Made by a program: the position numbers and the translations under genes. A stretch of DNA of 64,000 nt from Lateolabrax maculatus (taxonomy: Eukaryota > Chordata > Actinopteri > Acropomatiformes > Lateolabracidae). The stretch lies in assembly GCA_031216445.1 (NCBI GenBank), contig CM062197.1, positions 25,632,001 to 25,696,000 of the forward strand. Direction: 5' to 3'. The notes under the pieces are model-generated. The model searched no databases and had not been told where the DNA came from. It saw nothing but the letters and a program-made list of their open reading frames with translations. This document shows, in pieces, positions 11,656 through 22,709 of this stretch (the first letter of the stretch is position 1; every line of letters begins with the position of its first letter).

Positions 11656-12212
11656 TACGTACACACGTCTCCCGCAAAGCTATGTTGAAAGTCCCTCAAT
11701 ATTCAGTCGAGTATTGGCTAATGACCTGCAACACCTAGACGTGTCCAGTACAGTACTACAATATGTAGATGATCTCTTGATATGTAGCACCTCCAAAGCT
11801 CAATGTGCACAAGACTCAGTCTCAGCCCTGATGGCTTTAGAAAAGGGGGCTCACAAGGTGAGTAAAAATAAATTACAGTTTTGCCAGACACAGGTTGAAT
11901 ACTTAGGTAGACAACTCTGTGGCACTAAATGAGCTATAGTGCCCTCACAAATTGAGGCAGTATCGAAAGCTCCCAAACCACAAACGGTGAGACACATGTC
12001 GTCATTTCTGCCATCTCAGCTTTACTAGAAGCCATACACCATCCAAAAGTGTTAGCCATCATTAAATGCGTAGCTCATCAAAAAACGAATTCCCTGATAG
12101 CTAAAGGCAACAACTTAGCAGATGAAGCCGCAAAACGCATAGCTACACCCACCTGTATAGGACCACTGCTAGTAGCTGGAGATTGTGAACCACTGACAAA
12201 CTTATATATATA

Positions 12213-12267
<55 letters not shown>

Positions 12268-12550
12268 CTATATATATGTGCTGCTATGTAATAGCAGCAC
12301 AACATCAGGCAAGTCCATATGCACATTCTGTATGGGCAAAAAGGGGGGCAAGTATAATCACTGAAGAAGGTCCATCACATGGGCTATGGCGAAGTGCACA
12401 TGGACATATTGTCCTCCCAACATCTTTGGTACAGGTTGCTACACGTAGTGCGCATGGTCAGGACCATTGCACAAGTGGGGAGGTGTTGAGACGCCTTCAA
12501 GCAGTCTGGTGGTCACCATTTTTCCGACCTGCGTTTGTAGCTGAGACAAT
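11656..12550 (+). pseudogene. ERV pol 3' fragment, copy 2
   Basis: Same content as copy 1's fragment: YVDD-containing RT piece ending at 11932, RNase H tail, long TA tract, integrase N-terminal domain with HGQDH, and the short-unit junction at 12550. It carries CCGACC (Arg) near 12526, the majority form. Confidence 0.8.
12203..12264. repeat. (TA)n microsatellite plus hairpin, copy 2 (longest, 62 bp)
   Basis: Longest of the eight TA tracts. The hairpin stem GTGCTGCTA / TAGCAGCAC follows at 12278-12300. Confidence 0.9.
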
Positions 12551-12697
12551 TTTGCAAGGAAGGTTTTTTTCTGTTGCTCTGGTATTTCAAGTCTGATACT
12601 GCATGTTAGTGTTTTTGTTTTTTGTTTCTATTTTGCCGGGCTTGATGCTAAAATGATCTTTTCTTTTCAGATTTTTCAAGAAGACAAAAAACTTCCT

Positions 12698-13429
12698 ATG
12701 CAGTGGTCGTGTAAGTACTGCACATTTTGTGCTGAAAAGAGGTGCTTCTTACTTAAGCATTACCGCTTAAAACACGGGTGCCACACTCGAATATCACCAC
12801 TACCGTGCCTTTATAAGGAGTGCCTGTGCACATTTAAATCTTTCAATGCACTCAAATTCCACTTATCAACATGGCACACTCAAAAGGACCTGGGGAACGT
12901 GGGTGAAACTGCTTTCCATTGTCAGCTGTGTGACTTTGTGGAGCCTTGCACTGGAGCTGACTTTTTTACCCATTTACGAAGACATTTGAAGCTGAAGCAA
13001 AAGGTTTCCTGTCCATATCAAGGCTGTAGCTTTCAGAGCAATGTTTATTCAACCTTTAATGCACATAAAAGCAAAGAACATCAAGACCACAATAAGATGG
13101 CATTCAAACCTGAAATTGTGTCACATAATGTACTTGAGGTACCTCCACCTAATATAAATATTCAACCTGAGGATAGTGCCCCTGAAACTGATCAGGTTGA
13201 GTTTGAGGTTACTGAGCTCAATGAAGATGTGGGAGACTTGGAGAGTCAGTTGGAACATAATGTAGCTGCTGTTTTTCTGAAAATGTCATCGATTCTTAAC
13301 ATCTCTGAAAATGCCCTGCAAGAAGTTATAGAGCAGATCAACCAAATTTATGTGCTTTCACAGCCATTGTTACATACCTCGGTTGGAAAAATACTAAATC
13401 AACATTGTGGAGATGTTGAGGACTCTTAA
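12698..13429 (+). CDS. Four-C2H2 zinc-finger protein, copy 3 (open, 243 aa)
   Basis: Open frame with all four fingers intact. Variant residues: Ser4, Phe54 (next to the first His of finger 2; otherwise only in copy 5) and Thr119. Preceded by a short junction, so promoterless. Followed downstream by a long unit, the only such case among promoterless copies here. Confidence 0.55.
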   Translation: MQWSCKYCTFCAEKRCFLLKHYRLKHGCHTRISPLPCLYKECLCTFKSFNALKFHLSTWHTQKDLGNVGETAFHCQLCDFVEPCTGADFFTHLRRHLKLKQKVSCPYQGCSFQSNVYSTFNAHKSKEHQDHNKMAFKPEIVSHNVLEVPPPNINIQPEDSAPETDQVEFEVTELNEDVGDLESQLEHNVAAVFLKMSSILNISENALQEVIEQINQIYVLSQPLLHTSVGKILNQHCGDVEDS

Positions 13430-16196
13430 GTGAGTGAGATAGCTAAAGTATTTACTGAGAATAATGTATTCCTGAAATTCACTTCTACTAGGGGGTCATT
13501 GTCAACCACTAGCAAGCGAACATCATACATTTGAAAAGAATTCTCAGTGGTGACGCCTATTGAGTTTGTCCTAAAAAATGACAGGCAGACAGTTGTGTAT
13601 ATCCCCATACTAAAAATGCTGCAGACATTACTAAACAATGGAGAAATTTTAGATAAGGCCATGTCATCTGAGACAAATTTGTCACAAGGATACAGATCTC
13701 ACAGGGATGGTTACCGGTTTAAAGACAATTCTCTCTTGACAGAGGAAGAATTCAGGATTGCTCTTTTCTTGTACATAGATGATTTTGAGGTGGCTAAGCC
13801 CTTGGGAACCTCCAGAAGGAAACACAAGCTGCCATCTACTGGGTACTTGGAAATCTACACCCTAAATATCGCTCCTCTCTTCATTCCATTCAGCTTGCTC
13901 TACTCATCATCGCTGAAGATGATATCAGGAAGTTGACTTTAAATGAGAGACCACAGTCTATTGAAGAATTAAAAGTGCAACTGGTAGATAAACTGTCACT
14001 GCAGTATGACTTTAAACTGCAGTATGAAGATCAAGACTTCCATAATGCCCTCTGCAATTTGACTGAAATAACTGATTTACCTGAAAGAGCTACGCTCAAA
14101 ATCATCCCTCTTGTGACTCTCCATTTAACCGCATTGTCATCACCCACCACAACATCAGACACTGAGTGCAGCACAGCAGACACTGAGATCCTGTCGACAG
14201 GAAGAGCATCACCATCGCTAAGACAACAGTGGCCAGATTTCTTTGACATACCCAATTTCTCAGTTGATGTTGACTATAGACTCAGACAGGCAGATCTTGC
14301 CTTTATGAAGGATGGAACACGTATGACTCTACCACGAGATATGAAGCATGACATACTAGAAAAGCTTGCTGAGACGATGTACAGTTTCAAGGCTTACCCT
14401 AAAGATGATGACTTCAGCAGTGTTGCAAAAGCACTAATTAGCAAACACCCCTGCCTCACTGAGCCTGGACCACACAGATGGTATGGCTGGAAAAACAGCC
14501 TTAAATTATCGCACAAAGCTTCAAAAAGCTGGATGTGAGGATGTAGCAATCAATGGAGGCAAAAGAAGTAAAGGCAACCCAGAAGGAGAATCCTCAAGCA
14601 AGAATATCAAACGGCCAAAAAGAGGTGAAGCAAACTACCTACCTAACTTACCTGAAGGACATGATGAAACAAGCCTTGAAAATGCCAGAAAGGTTCTCGT
14701 GGAAGAAATGAAGAAGAAACAACCCAATGGCACTCTCATCTCACAAATGATGGACCAATCATTCCCACTACGCAGACAAGAAATTGTAGAAAAGGAACCT
14801 GCTGTACAGAACATTGTTGAACGATGGCCAGCACTCTTCACAGACAGGTAAACTATTTTTGTTCTCAACCAATAAAATAATGCCTATCAAAAAGAAATTC
14901 AAGGTGTGTGGCTAGAAATCCAAACACACTTGTTGGAATGTTAACACTTCTGCCATCTCTCCATCCCTACCCACCCCTCTCTCTACTTTTCAGGTGTTTG
15001 CTGAGTTCAACAGAATCGCAAGTAAGAATCTTGAGGGAGACTTCTTTGAGGCTCTGGACCAGTATACCCCACGTTTCATTGAACTTTTCAAAACAAGAAG
15101 GGGAACTGTTGGCCAGAAGCTCAGTGAGCTGATGCAGCACATGAGCTGGATGGTAAGTAGGTTAATTTTGCTTTTGATCTGTGTGATAGTTCATCAATCA
15201 AGTTCTAAATGAGATGATCCAGCCCAACCTATTCTATTTCCTGTCTGACTTGTGCTTGTGCCTTGCAAATTACTCTGTTAACTGGTCTTTTCTCTCTCTG
15301 TGTATCATTAGACACCAGACGTGACAGTACTTCGCTCTGTTGTCCTCAAAGGCATTCCTATTTTACTTGGTGACGACTCCAGTGAATTCTTCAAGACATG
15401 CTCTGTAAGTACTTGCACATAAGAAAAAGTTTGGTCTGCATTAAAATAGAACTATATCTGTGCTGACATAGAAGATGTAATTTTATCTGCACAATATACA
15501 ATATACATTTTGTACAGTGATTGATGTATTTTGTATGGCAATTCCTCCACAGCTAATCTGAGAGGTATTTAAACAGCCAGTAAATAAAAATGAAATTTGC
15601 CACATAAACGTTGTACACATTAATTAATTGTAAATCTAAGGAGCAGGAGTCCAGGCTGAAAAGTCAGTGTCACTGTTTAAGAATATATGGACCTTGTGGA
15701 CCATAGCTTTAGTTTAATCATACCACATTTATTTTGTTGGTTATATTGTAACAATCCAGTGTGAACACATATTTAAAACCATATTCCCTAGCAAATGCTT
15801 TCAACATTAAAAATGAATGTTTAGAAGAGCATAAATTGCCATGCTGAAGAATGTGTGTGTGTGTCTTTGTAGGGTACAGCGAGAGACGAGGCCCTAGAAT
15901 GCACTGTCGGTGTGCTGACAGTTGTCAGTGAAGATAATCCTCATGAGGGTCCAAGTTCAGTAGACCTCCAGCCCATCTCCACTGCCATCATTCTGGAGGG
16001 AGGTATCATCATGGATCATATAAAAAAACTTGCCTCAGGCAGTTTGTCTGTTATTTGGGCTTACATATGCTTTGCATTTGGATTACCCAAAATGCATGGC
16101 AAATACACTCAACTTCATTCAGACTGTGATGCTTGGACTGGGAAAGAAAACCTCCCACCAAAACTGTTAACTTTGAAGAACAGTCTACTGGGTTAG
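13430..16196 (+). pseudogene. SAMD3-like C-terminal gene body, copy 3
   Basis: Large exon to 14847, then 14994-15152, 15312-15404 and 15873-16196. Carries the common stops and frameshifts. Private change: Arg for Lys in the TSRKKHKL segment (TSRRKHKL) near 13818. Confidence 0.75.
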
Positions 16197-17553
16197 ACCA
16201 GTAAAGAGCCATCAGCTGTCAGATAGCACTTTGTAAATTATGCAGCAGTTAATGTTCTCCTGTTATCAGAGAAAGTTTTATGCTTTCATGCAACTGAGCT
16301 GGCTTGTTTATGATCTCAAAAAAAAAAAAAAATTCTATTAAAGTGTACCATGTTATGCTAGTATGCTAATGGTGGAAATAGCGCCACCTTGTGTTGCAAA
16401 GAGTTGTTAGATAATGTTGTCAGAAAGGAACCTAGCAAGGTTGACCTGTTTACATTTGTGTTTTGGGAAAACTTTTAATTATAGTAGTTATAATGTAGTA
16501 CAAATACAAAACCCAAGGAGTGATGTTTTTCTGTGTTGGTTTAAACCTTGGACTGATGCTCGCTTTGGAACACAAAAGCATTTGTTGTACTTTCAGTTTT
16601 GATCAGAAATGCAATGATTTTGCATGCACTGAAGTCCTGTAATTATCAGGTGTTTACCTGTTTAATATTGTGAGACTGTTACATGCATAGAATTAGCTCA
16701 CAAAAATGTGGTTTTATTTTTGCCATGTCCATGTCATGTTCTACAGTCAAATCAAACCACAAGTTTGTTGTTTAGCTGCTGTTTTGTACTTGAATGTACA
16801 AGAAAGTGATACTTGGGAACAGAACACTTGAGGCTGAATAATAGATTTAATGCATATTGTTATTACAATAGCCTAACAGACATAGATCACACTATGAGCA
16901 ATTTTACAACTAGCTTTAAAATACATTAAATATGACAAGAGGATAGAGAACAGTAATTTTATTGTTTATTGTAAGGTTATTACATGAGTGATAAAACACA
17001 CATTTTATATTGGAGAATTGGAATCAAAAGTAACAATATCGAACATTTATTGTCTAGCCTAGATCTGTCAGTGATGCAATTATTTTTTTAATAAATGTTG
17101 TAATGCAGCTGAACAAACCCAGTGAGTGTTCTTTTAAAGTATATGTTTGTGGTGTTTTTCCCTTTATTAGGTAATAACAGCTAAAATAGATAAGAAATGG
17201 GAGAAGGACAAGGACCCATTCAAGGAAATTGGTTTGTTTAATTTAACTGAACTGAAATGAACTGAAAAAAAATGAGTGAGTAGTAAGTAGTAGGTATCAT
17301 AATTCTAAGTGGGGTTAAATTTGTATCAAGCAGTCCACACAAAATGAAAAAATTAAGTTAACACTAAGCATGGCTATTAAGTTACATGAACTTTTTTTTT
17401 TTTTTTTTTAGTTGTACTACTTGATTTGGTACTGCACACTTAAAATAAACAAGCTTTTCTAACTCACTATTTTTAAGATTACTTTGCTTAATTTGCAACG
17501 AGTTTGCATACTTTTTTTAAGTAAGGTCAACTAATTAGATTTTACAGTGAGTA

Positions 17554-18420
17554 TACGTACACACGTCTCCCGCAGAGCTATGTTGAAAGTCCCTCAATAT
17601 TCAGTCGAGTATTGGCTAATGACCTGCAACACCTAGACGTGTCCAGTACAGTACTACAATATGTAGATGATCTCTTGATATGTAGCACCTCCAAAGCTCA
17701 ATGTGCACAAGACTCAGTCTCAGCCCTGATGGCTTTAGAAAAGGGGGCTCACAAGGTGAGTAAAAATAAATTACAGTTTTGCCAGACACAGGTTGAATAC
17801 TTAGGTAGACAACTCTGTGGCACTAAATGAGCTATAGTGCCCTCACAAATTGAGGCAGTATCGAAAGCTCCCAAACCACAAACGGTGAGACACATGTCGT
17901 CATTTCTGCCATCTCAGCTTTACTAGAAGCCATACACCATCCAAAAGTGTTAGCCATCATTAAATGCGTAGCTCATCAAAAAACGAATTCCCTGATAGCT
18001 AAAGGCAACAACTTAGCAGATGAAGCCGCAAAACGCATAGCTACACCCACCTGTATAGGACCACTGCTAGTAGCTGGAGATTGTGAACCACTGACAAACT
18101 TATATATATATGATATATATATATATATATATATGAGCTATATATATGTGCTGCTATATAATAGCAGCACAACATCAGGCAAGTCCATATGCACATTCTG
18201 TATGGGCAAAAAGGGGGGCAAGTATAATCACTGAAGAAGGTCCATCACATGGGCTATGGCGAAGTGCACATGGACATATTGTCCTCCCAACATCTTTGGT
18301 ACAGGTTGCTACACGTAGTGCGCATGGTCAGGACCATTGCACAAGTGGGGAGGTGTTGAGACGCCTTCAAGCAGTCTGGTGGTCACCATTTTTCCGACCT
18401 GCGTTTGTAGCTGAGACAAT
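17554..18420 (+). pseudogene. ERV pol 3' fragment, copy 3 (RT-RNase H-integrase N-end)
   Basis: As copy 1, but at 18420 it does not meet the short junction. It runs straight on into the integrase core and C-terminal domain (18421-19015), the ancestral continuation. The hairpin loop differs (CTATATAATAG). Confidence 0.8.
18101..18134. repeat. (TA)n microsatellite plus hairpin, copy 3 (shortest, 34 bp)
   Basis: Shortest TA tract of the set, with the hairpin stem at 18148-18170. Confidence 0.9.
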
Positions 18421-19015
18421 AAAAAAAAGCCCTAAAAATGCTAGGAATCAAACAGAAGTTCAGATGTGTGTATCACCCACAGTCACAGAGAGTAGTGGAA
18501 AGGGCAAATGGCATGCTAAAAGCAAAACTTGCAAAAATTAGAGCAGACAGTCAGTATAAAATCAATTGGGTAGATGCATTGCCACTTGCTTTGATGGCTA
18601 TACGAACACTAACTAACACTAACACTAAGCTAAGAGACTAACACATCTAATACCACACGAGGCACTTACAGGGAGACCGATGCCGGTTCCCTTTTGTAGA
18701 GGGCCGTATGCGAGCAATGTGAACGAGAACTAACATGCTACCTACGACACCTAACGCAAATACACAAAGCTGTGCTCCAACAGGTAAAAGCTGTGTCTGA
18801 GGACAGAGACGCTGACATTCCAGAGCAGCTAAGGAGAGTTGAACCTGGAGACTGGGTCTACGTAAAGGTGTTCAAACGAAAGTGGGACCAACCAAGGTGA
18901 GAAGGACCCTTTAAGGTTATCCTAACTACCCCAACTGCGCTGAAAGTAGAGGGTAAGAAATGTTGGTTCCATTTAAACCATTGCTGCAGAGCGAGGGATC
19001 CAGGTGAGACAGCAA
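18421..19015 (+). pseudogene. ERV integrase core remnant and C-terminal domain, long unit 1
   Basis: The sequence YHPQSQRVVERANG is typical of the last part of the retroviral integrase core, where the Glu of VVERANG is the third catalytic acid. The region with the first two catalytic Asp residues is missing between the N-terminal domain and FVAETI. One extra A in the A-run at 18421-18428, compared with long unit 2, shifts the frame. Further on, PGDWVYVKVFKRKWDQPR, an in-frame TGA at 18898-18900, and EGPFKVILTTPTALKVEG form a gammaretrovirus-like C-terminal domain. It is dead as an enzyme. Confidence 0.8.
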
Positions 19016-19384
19016 GGGCACAGCACGATCCAGAAAGGGACGGTGAAGCCTCCCAACTGGAAGATAGACAGCTTCAAGATCCAAGGACAAAGATGATCAC
19101 AGAGACTGGCTGAGAGGAGGAGTACCAGTAAACAACGTAATCACACTCACGTATATAAAGTCAGCTCAATACAATCAAACATTGACATTAGGACCAGAAG
19201 GCATTAAAAATAGACACGCATGTGGTTCACAGACAATGCCTAAAAGAAGGGACAGTGATGGTAGTGGTACAATGTTCACGAAATCAATGCACATAGATAA
19301 ACCTACACCAAACCATGACAGCTGAAGAAGCAACCAAATTGACCCAAATTTAAGTAAAATGAGGTGTCTGAGCTGAGAGATGTC
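19016..19384 (+). other. Interval between integrase and LTR, no recognisable env
   Basis: About 370 bp follow the integrase C-terminus. This is where env and a polypurine tract should lie. Purine-rich patches (GAGAGGAGGAG near 19112) are present, but I recognise no envelope reading frame, signal peptide or transmembrane segment. Env appears to have been deleted. Confidence 0.5.
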
Positions 19385-19820
19385 TCTCCCATGTGTGTCC
19401 AATGTTTAGATACTTGTGTGGATCCAATGTTTAGATACTTGTGTGGGAAATGTTTAGATAAGCCTATGTCCAAGGTCTGGCTACTTTCATAGATGGGTGC
19501 CCCTTGGGGGTTGTTTTCCTAAAGTTCCAAAGAGATGAGATCAGTTTCAACCTGAACTATAGGTTCCACCTTCCCTTTCTGTAAAATAGCCATGTATGGT
19601 TATGAGGTTGGCTCTGAGCCTATCTTGTCACCACACATTAGCTATACCATGAGGCTTTAAAAGGTGTAGTTTGAGTGGAAAACGGGGGAGATTCACATTG
19701 GCTTCGGATCTTCTCACAGGCAATCCATGGTGCTTGTTTTGACGCTGTACTTTTTGTAATAAACCTTTTTATACAACTAAGTCGGTGTCAGCGGAGATTC
19801 CTTCATCATCATCACATCAT
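19385..19820 (+). repeat. Single ERV LTR between two proviral bodies, long unit 1
   Basis: Follows pol and shows LTR-like order: a 24-bp direct repeat (19398-19446), a TATA-like CTTTAAAAGG at 19655, AATAAA at 19758-19763 about 100 bp later, and a GT-rich/CATCATCACA end near 19816. The exact TG...CA limits cannot be set because no second LTR is available for comparison. It serves as 3' LTR of the left pol body and, by position, 5' LTR of the right one. Confidence 0.6.
19398..19446 (+). repeat. 24-bp direct repeat in LTR U3, long unit 1
   Basis: The 24-bp sequence at 19398-19421 (TCCAATGTTTAG... to TGTGTGG) recurs exactly at 19423-19446. Short tandem duplications in U3 are often enhancer repeats; that role is not shown here. 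Confidence 0.8.
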
Positions 19821-19824
19821 CGCT

Positions 19825-20447
19825 ACAGAAGATACAACACAGCCAACCCGTCTCAGACAGCTAAGGTCGCAAAAGGAGGAAGCATTTAGGAGTGGAGACA
19901 GAAGCAGGTTCAAAGAGGCAAAGTACAGGTTTAGCAAGGAGGTGAGGGGAGCTAAACGACTGTATTCTGAGAAACTCCAACACCAGTTCTCAGCCAAGGA
20001 CTCTGCTTCTGTCTGGAAGGGGCTCAGAGAGCTCACCCATTACAAACCCAGAGCCCCCCACTCTGCTAACGACTTGCGCCTGTCCAACAATCTGAACAAG
20101 TTCTACTGTCGTTTCGAAAGACAATGGGACAGTCCAGACACAATCCCCTGGGACTCCATCCACCAGCCCCAGGCCACCAGCTTCACCTCTCCCACCACTG
20201 CAGGGGCCTGGGCCTCTCCACAACTTCAAACCTCAGAGGCCCCCTTCCCGTCCACAGTGACACCTCTCTCAATCCTGGAGAGGGATGTTAACAGACAATA
20301 CAAGAGACAGAACCTCCACAAAGCAGCCGGGCCAGACTCTGTCTCTCCATCCACCCTGAAGCACTGTGCTGACCAGCTGTCTCTGGTGTTCACAGATATC
20401 TTTAACACTTCACTGGAGATATCCCACATACCAGCCTGCTTCAAATG
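19825..20447 (+). mobile_element. LINE (L2/Rex1-like) ORF2 fragment, long unit 1
   Basis: Translation gives the linker and early reverse-transcriptase region of a fish non-LTR retrotransposon: FSAKDSASVWKGLRELTHYK, NLNKFYCRFERQWDSP, then AAGPDSVSPSTLKHCADQL and FTDIFNTSLEISHIPACFK. It breaks off before the RT catalytic boxes and has no endonuclease, so both ends are truncated. It lies exactly where the retroviral leader and gag should follow the LTR. A continuous open frame runs from 19675 in the LTR to 20475, probably by chance. Confidence 0.75.
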
Positions 20448-20654
20448 TTCCAGCAAGAGATACTGTAAGACTTAGAGCACACTGGCAGACGAAGAGAAAG
20501 ACAAAAGACACTCACATATGTGCAGCCTGCAGTATACTGGATCCAATGGCCAGCTGACTCAGAACTTGCACACCAATGGAGTGTGTGAAAAGCCTGGATA
20601 CAGAAAGAACTGCCCACAGCACAAGAACCACGACTGCCGCTGCACTGCACTCTG
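20448..20654 (+). other. Cys-rich remnant, possible gag nucleocapsid piece, long unit 1
   Basis: Between LINE and pol, one frame reads GVCEKPGYRKNCPQHKNHDC, which resembles a degenerate CCHC zinc knuckle: one Cys is missing and Tyr replaces His. A stop (TAG at 20473) separates it from the LINE frame, and a TGA ends it at about 20655. It may be the last trace of gag. The evidence is weak. Confidence 0.35.
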
Positions 20655-21508
20655 ATGTATGATGAGACTCAGCAACATACTGACTACAAAGAATGCTGGA
20701 CAGAGTTGATTACAGGCAAAATATTATCTGTAATATGTCAAGACCTGTATGTTGGACCACAAGGACCAGCAGCAGCAGTTACTCTACCACCAGAACTACG
20801 TCCCTGGTTTCAAGTCACCAGCTCCGTCCCACATGTTACACTCCTGATAGCTAATGGACATGAATCACGTGACCTAGGACCGATGGTGAAGGCAGCACTA
20901 CAAGTGACTGTATGGAAACCAACTCAGAACACGCATGTGCAGTCATCCTCCGATGGACAATATGTGAAAATATTTCTGCGAGCATATGACAAAGGAACAA
21001 GAGCCCAAGTGCTACTAAGTCAGAGATTCCCTACTCAACTGCCACTCTCAGAAGAACATAGTGTGCTACTACATCAGATACCACATGAGTTATGGTCACA
21101 TCATAAAACAGATGTAGGGCTAGTTAGGTCAGCACAGCCAGTTCACATCAAAGCAAAAGAGGGCATTGTGTTGCCATACCAAAAACAATATCCCATTAAA
21201 CCACACCAAATAGCAGGTATAAGACCCACCATCAAGGGCTTGGTAGCAGCAGGTGTGTTAAAACCAACAAAAAGTCTGTGTAATACACCAACTTGTCCAA
21301 TAAAACAAAATAAACTCTAGTGACTATCGATTGGTGCATGATTTGTGCGCCATTAATTCCACTGTAGATGCAGAAGTACCTGTGGTTCCAGACCCACATA
21401 CTTTGCTTTCTAATATCCCACATGACGCCTGTTGGTACACAGCATTTGTTAGTGTGCCATTACACCCAGATTCACAGTATCTGTTTGCTTTTACATATCA
21501 AGGACAGC
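20655..21508 (+). pseudogene. ERV pol 5' part (PR-RT linker and RT fingers), long unit 1
   Basis: A 221-residue open frame contains HELWSHHKTDVGLVRSAQPV and YPIKPHQIAGIRPTIKGL, typical of the start of class I retroviral RT. No DTG-type protease motif is seen. The frame ends at the TAG at 21318. A frameshift resumes it as DYRLVHDLCAIN and VPVVPDPHTLLSNIP. The segment between CWYTAF and VSVPLHPDSQ is too short, so the motif-A region with the first catalytic Asp is deleted. It is cut by the TIR element at 21509-21513. Confidence 0.8.
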
Positions 21509-21699
21509 AGTACACTGTAAATGCAAACATAGTATTTAATTAAAAATAGTAAATTGACTTAAATCAGTTTTTATCAAATTGCTATTAACACTTACTTTTA
21601 GTAAGTTACTTGTAATTTGTGGTTGAAAAATCTCACCAGCTCAGTCTACTTGAACTGGATTAATTTAGAAAAAGTATGTTTTCGATAATTGTGCTTTTA

Positions 21700-22012
21700 C
21701 AAGTACATTTACTCAATACTGCACTTAAGTACAAAGTACTTTAAGTACTTTACTTTTTTTTTCATATTACTGTCTACTTTTACTCCACTACATTTCAGAG
21801 GGAAATATTGTACTTTTTACATCACTGCATATGTAATAATACATACGCGATATATAATAATAATCAGTAGTATGCTACTTTTAATTTTAATATTTTAAGT
21901 ATTTCTTTTTGTGGTTATATGTTTTTTACTTAATTGAAATTTTCACTGCAGGAGCTGTATTGTAAAAGAGTAGTTTCACGGAGTGGTATTAGTACTTTTG
22001 CTTTGATTTGAA
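21700..22012. repeat. Teleost interspersed repeat (AGTACTTTTACT family), long unit 1
   Basis: Segments such as TACTTTTACTCCACTACATT, TCAGAGGGAAATATTGTACT and GTGGTATTAGTACTTTTGCT are hallmarks of a very common fish repeat, here internally shortened. Recognised from memory; the family name is not certain. Confidence 0.55.
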
Positions 22013-22014
22013 AA

Positions 22015-22450
22015 CTTCGCCGGCTTTTTTTTTTTTTTTCCCGACCTGTGGGCATGCGCAACTCCGTCCTCTCTATGCCTGACGGTATGTCAACAACACA
22101 CCCGCAACGGACGAGGAGCTGGACCTAATCCCTGCAACAGCACTCGTTAAGGTTATTTTCAGCATTCTTGTGCTTGGCACACTCATTTGGTGAGTAATAT
22201 TTTACCCTTGTTTAGACCGTTTTCTTTCTGTAAGTAAGCGCCATATTTTTCGTGCTTGCTAGTAATGATGTGTGTTGTAATGTCGGCTAACGCTGCCTCA
22301 GAGCTATATAGCTCTGAGCTAGCTGAACTATATTATGGACATAACGTGTCTTACTTTTGTCACGTTAAAGTTGAGGAGAAACTTTAGTGTAGCGGTCGCG
22401 GGCGTGCTCGTCACGTGCACGCGCACACCCGCTGTCGGAGTTGATTTTTT
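22015..22450 (+). promoter_or_regulatory. CpG-rich putative promoter with first exon, long unit 1
   Basis: Abrupt rise in CpG compared with flanking AT-rich DNA. Contains an NRF1-like GCATGCGCA at 22052-22060, a probable 5' UTR exon ending ATTTG before the donor GTGAGT (GT at 22190), and a CACGTG E-box at 22412-22417 in a CG-dense patch. No start codon in a good frame was identified. Promoter role is inferred from composition and motifs. Confidence 0.45.
22297..22318. repeat. 22-bp perfect palindrome, long unit 1
   Basis: Reads the same on both strands, starting CTCAGAGCTAT and closing with its complement. Lies in the CpG-rich region after the first-exon donor. Confidence 0.85.
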
Positions 22451-22709
22451 TTTCTGAGGCCAGTCATCTATGAGTACTCACTCACGATGAGAGACTGATC
22501 CCGGCGGTTTGTGAGTTTCCATGAGCAGGAGGGCATTCACATGGCAGAACATCAGAACAAGTCTGGATGTATCATTTTATTTTACGCTCGGCTGTTAAGT
22601 TAGGACTATGCTAACTTAATGTTATTTTATTTAACCCTCCTCACTTAACACTAGTCATATTTGTAGCTGTGTCGTTTCCATGGTTACCACGTTTAGCGCG
22701 CCCAATGAG

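Larger units (their letters stand above)
12551..17549 (+). mobile_element. Gene-bearing TIR element, copy 3 (5' truncated)
   Basis: Starts at a short-unit junction, ends TTTACAGTG at 17549 with AGTA following. The gene-free region 16197-17549 contains an 8-bp insertion (TTTCAGTT type) near 16590 shared with copies 4 and 6. It also has GTCTAGCCTAG near 17052 and a TATTTTTAAG variant near 17468; the latter is shared only with copy 9. Confidence 0.8.

Noticed and set aside
12183..12326. Tyr-Ile repeat peptides encoded by the TA tract
   Set aside because: They are translations of a microsatellite, with lengths that vary from copy to copy.
19175..19402. Minus-strand frame before the LTR as an env or accessory gene
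   Set aside because: It is antisense to the provirus, lacks envelope features, and its length changes with a one-base indel between the two long units.
21505..21520. 8-bp target duplication of hAT type
   Set aside because: Only the four bases AGTA match on both sides; the next bases outward differ.
21513..21530. CACTGTAAA end as a recombination-signal/Transib-like terminus
   Set aside because: Transib elements make 5-bp duplications and have CACAATG-like ends; here AGTA (4 bp) flanks both sides and no nonamer-like motif is evident.
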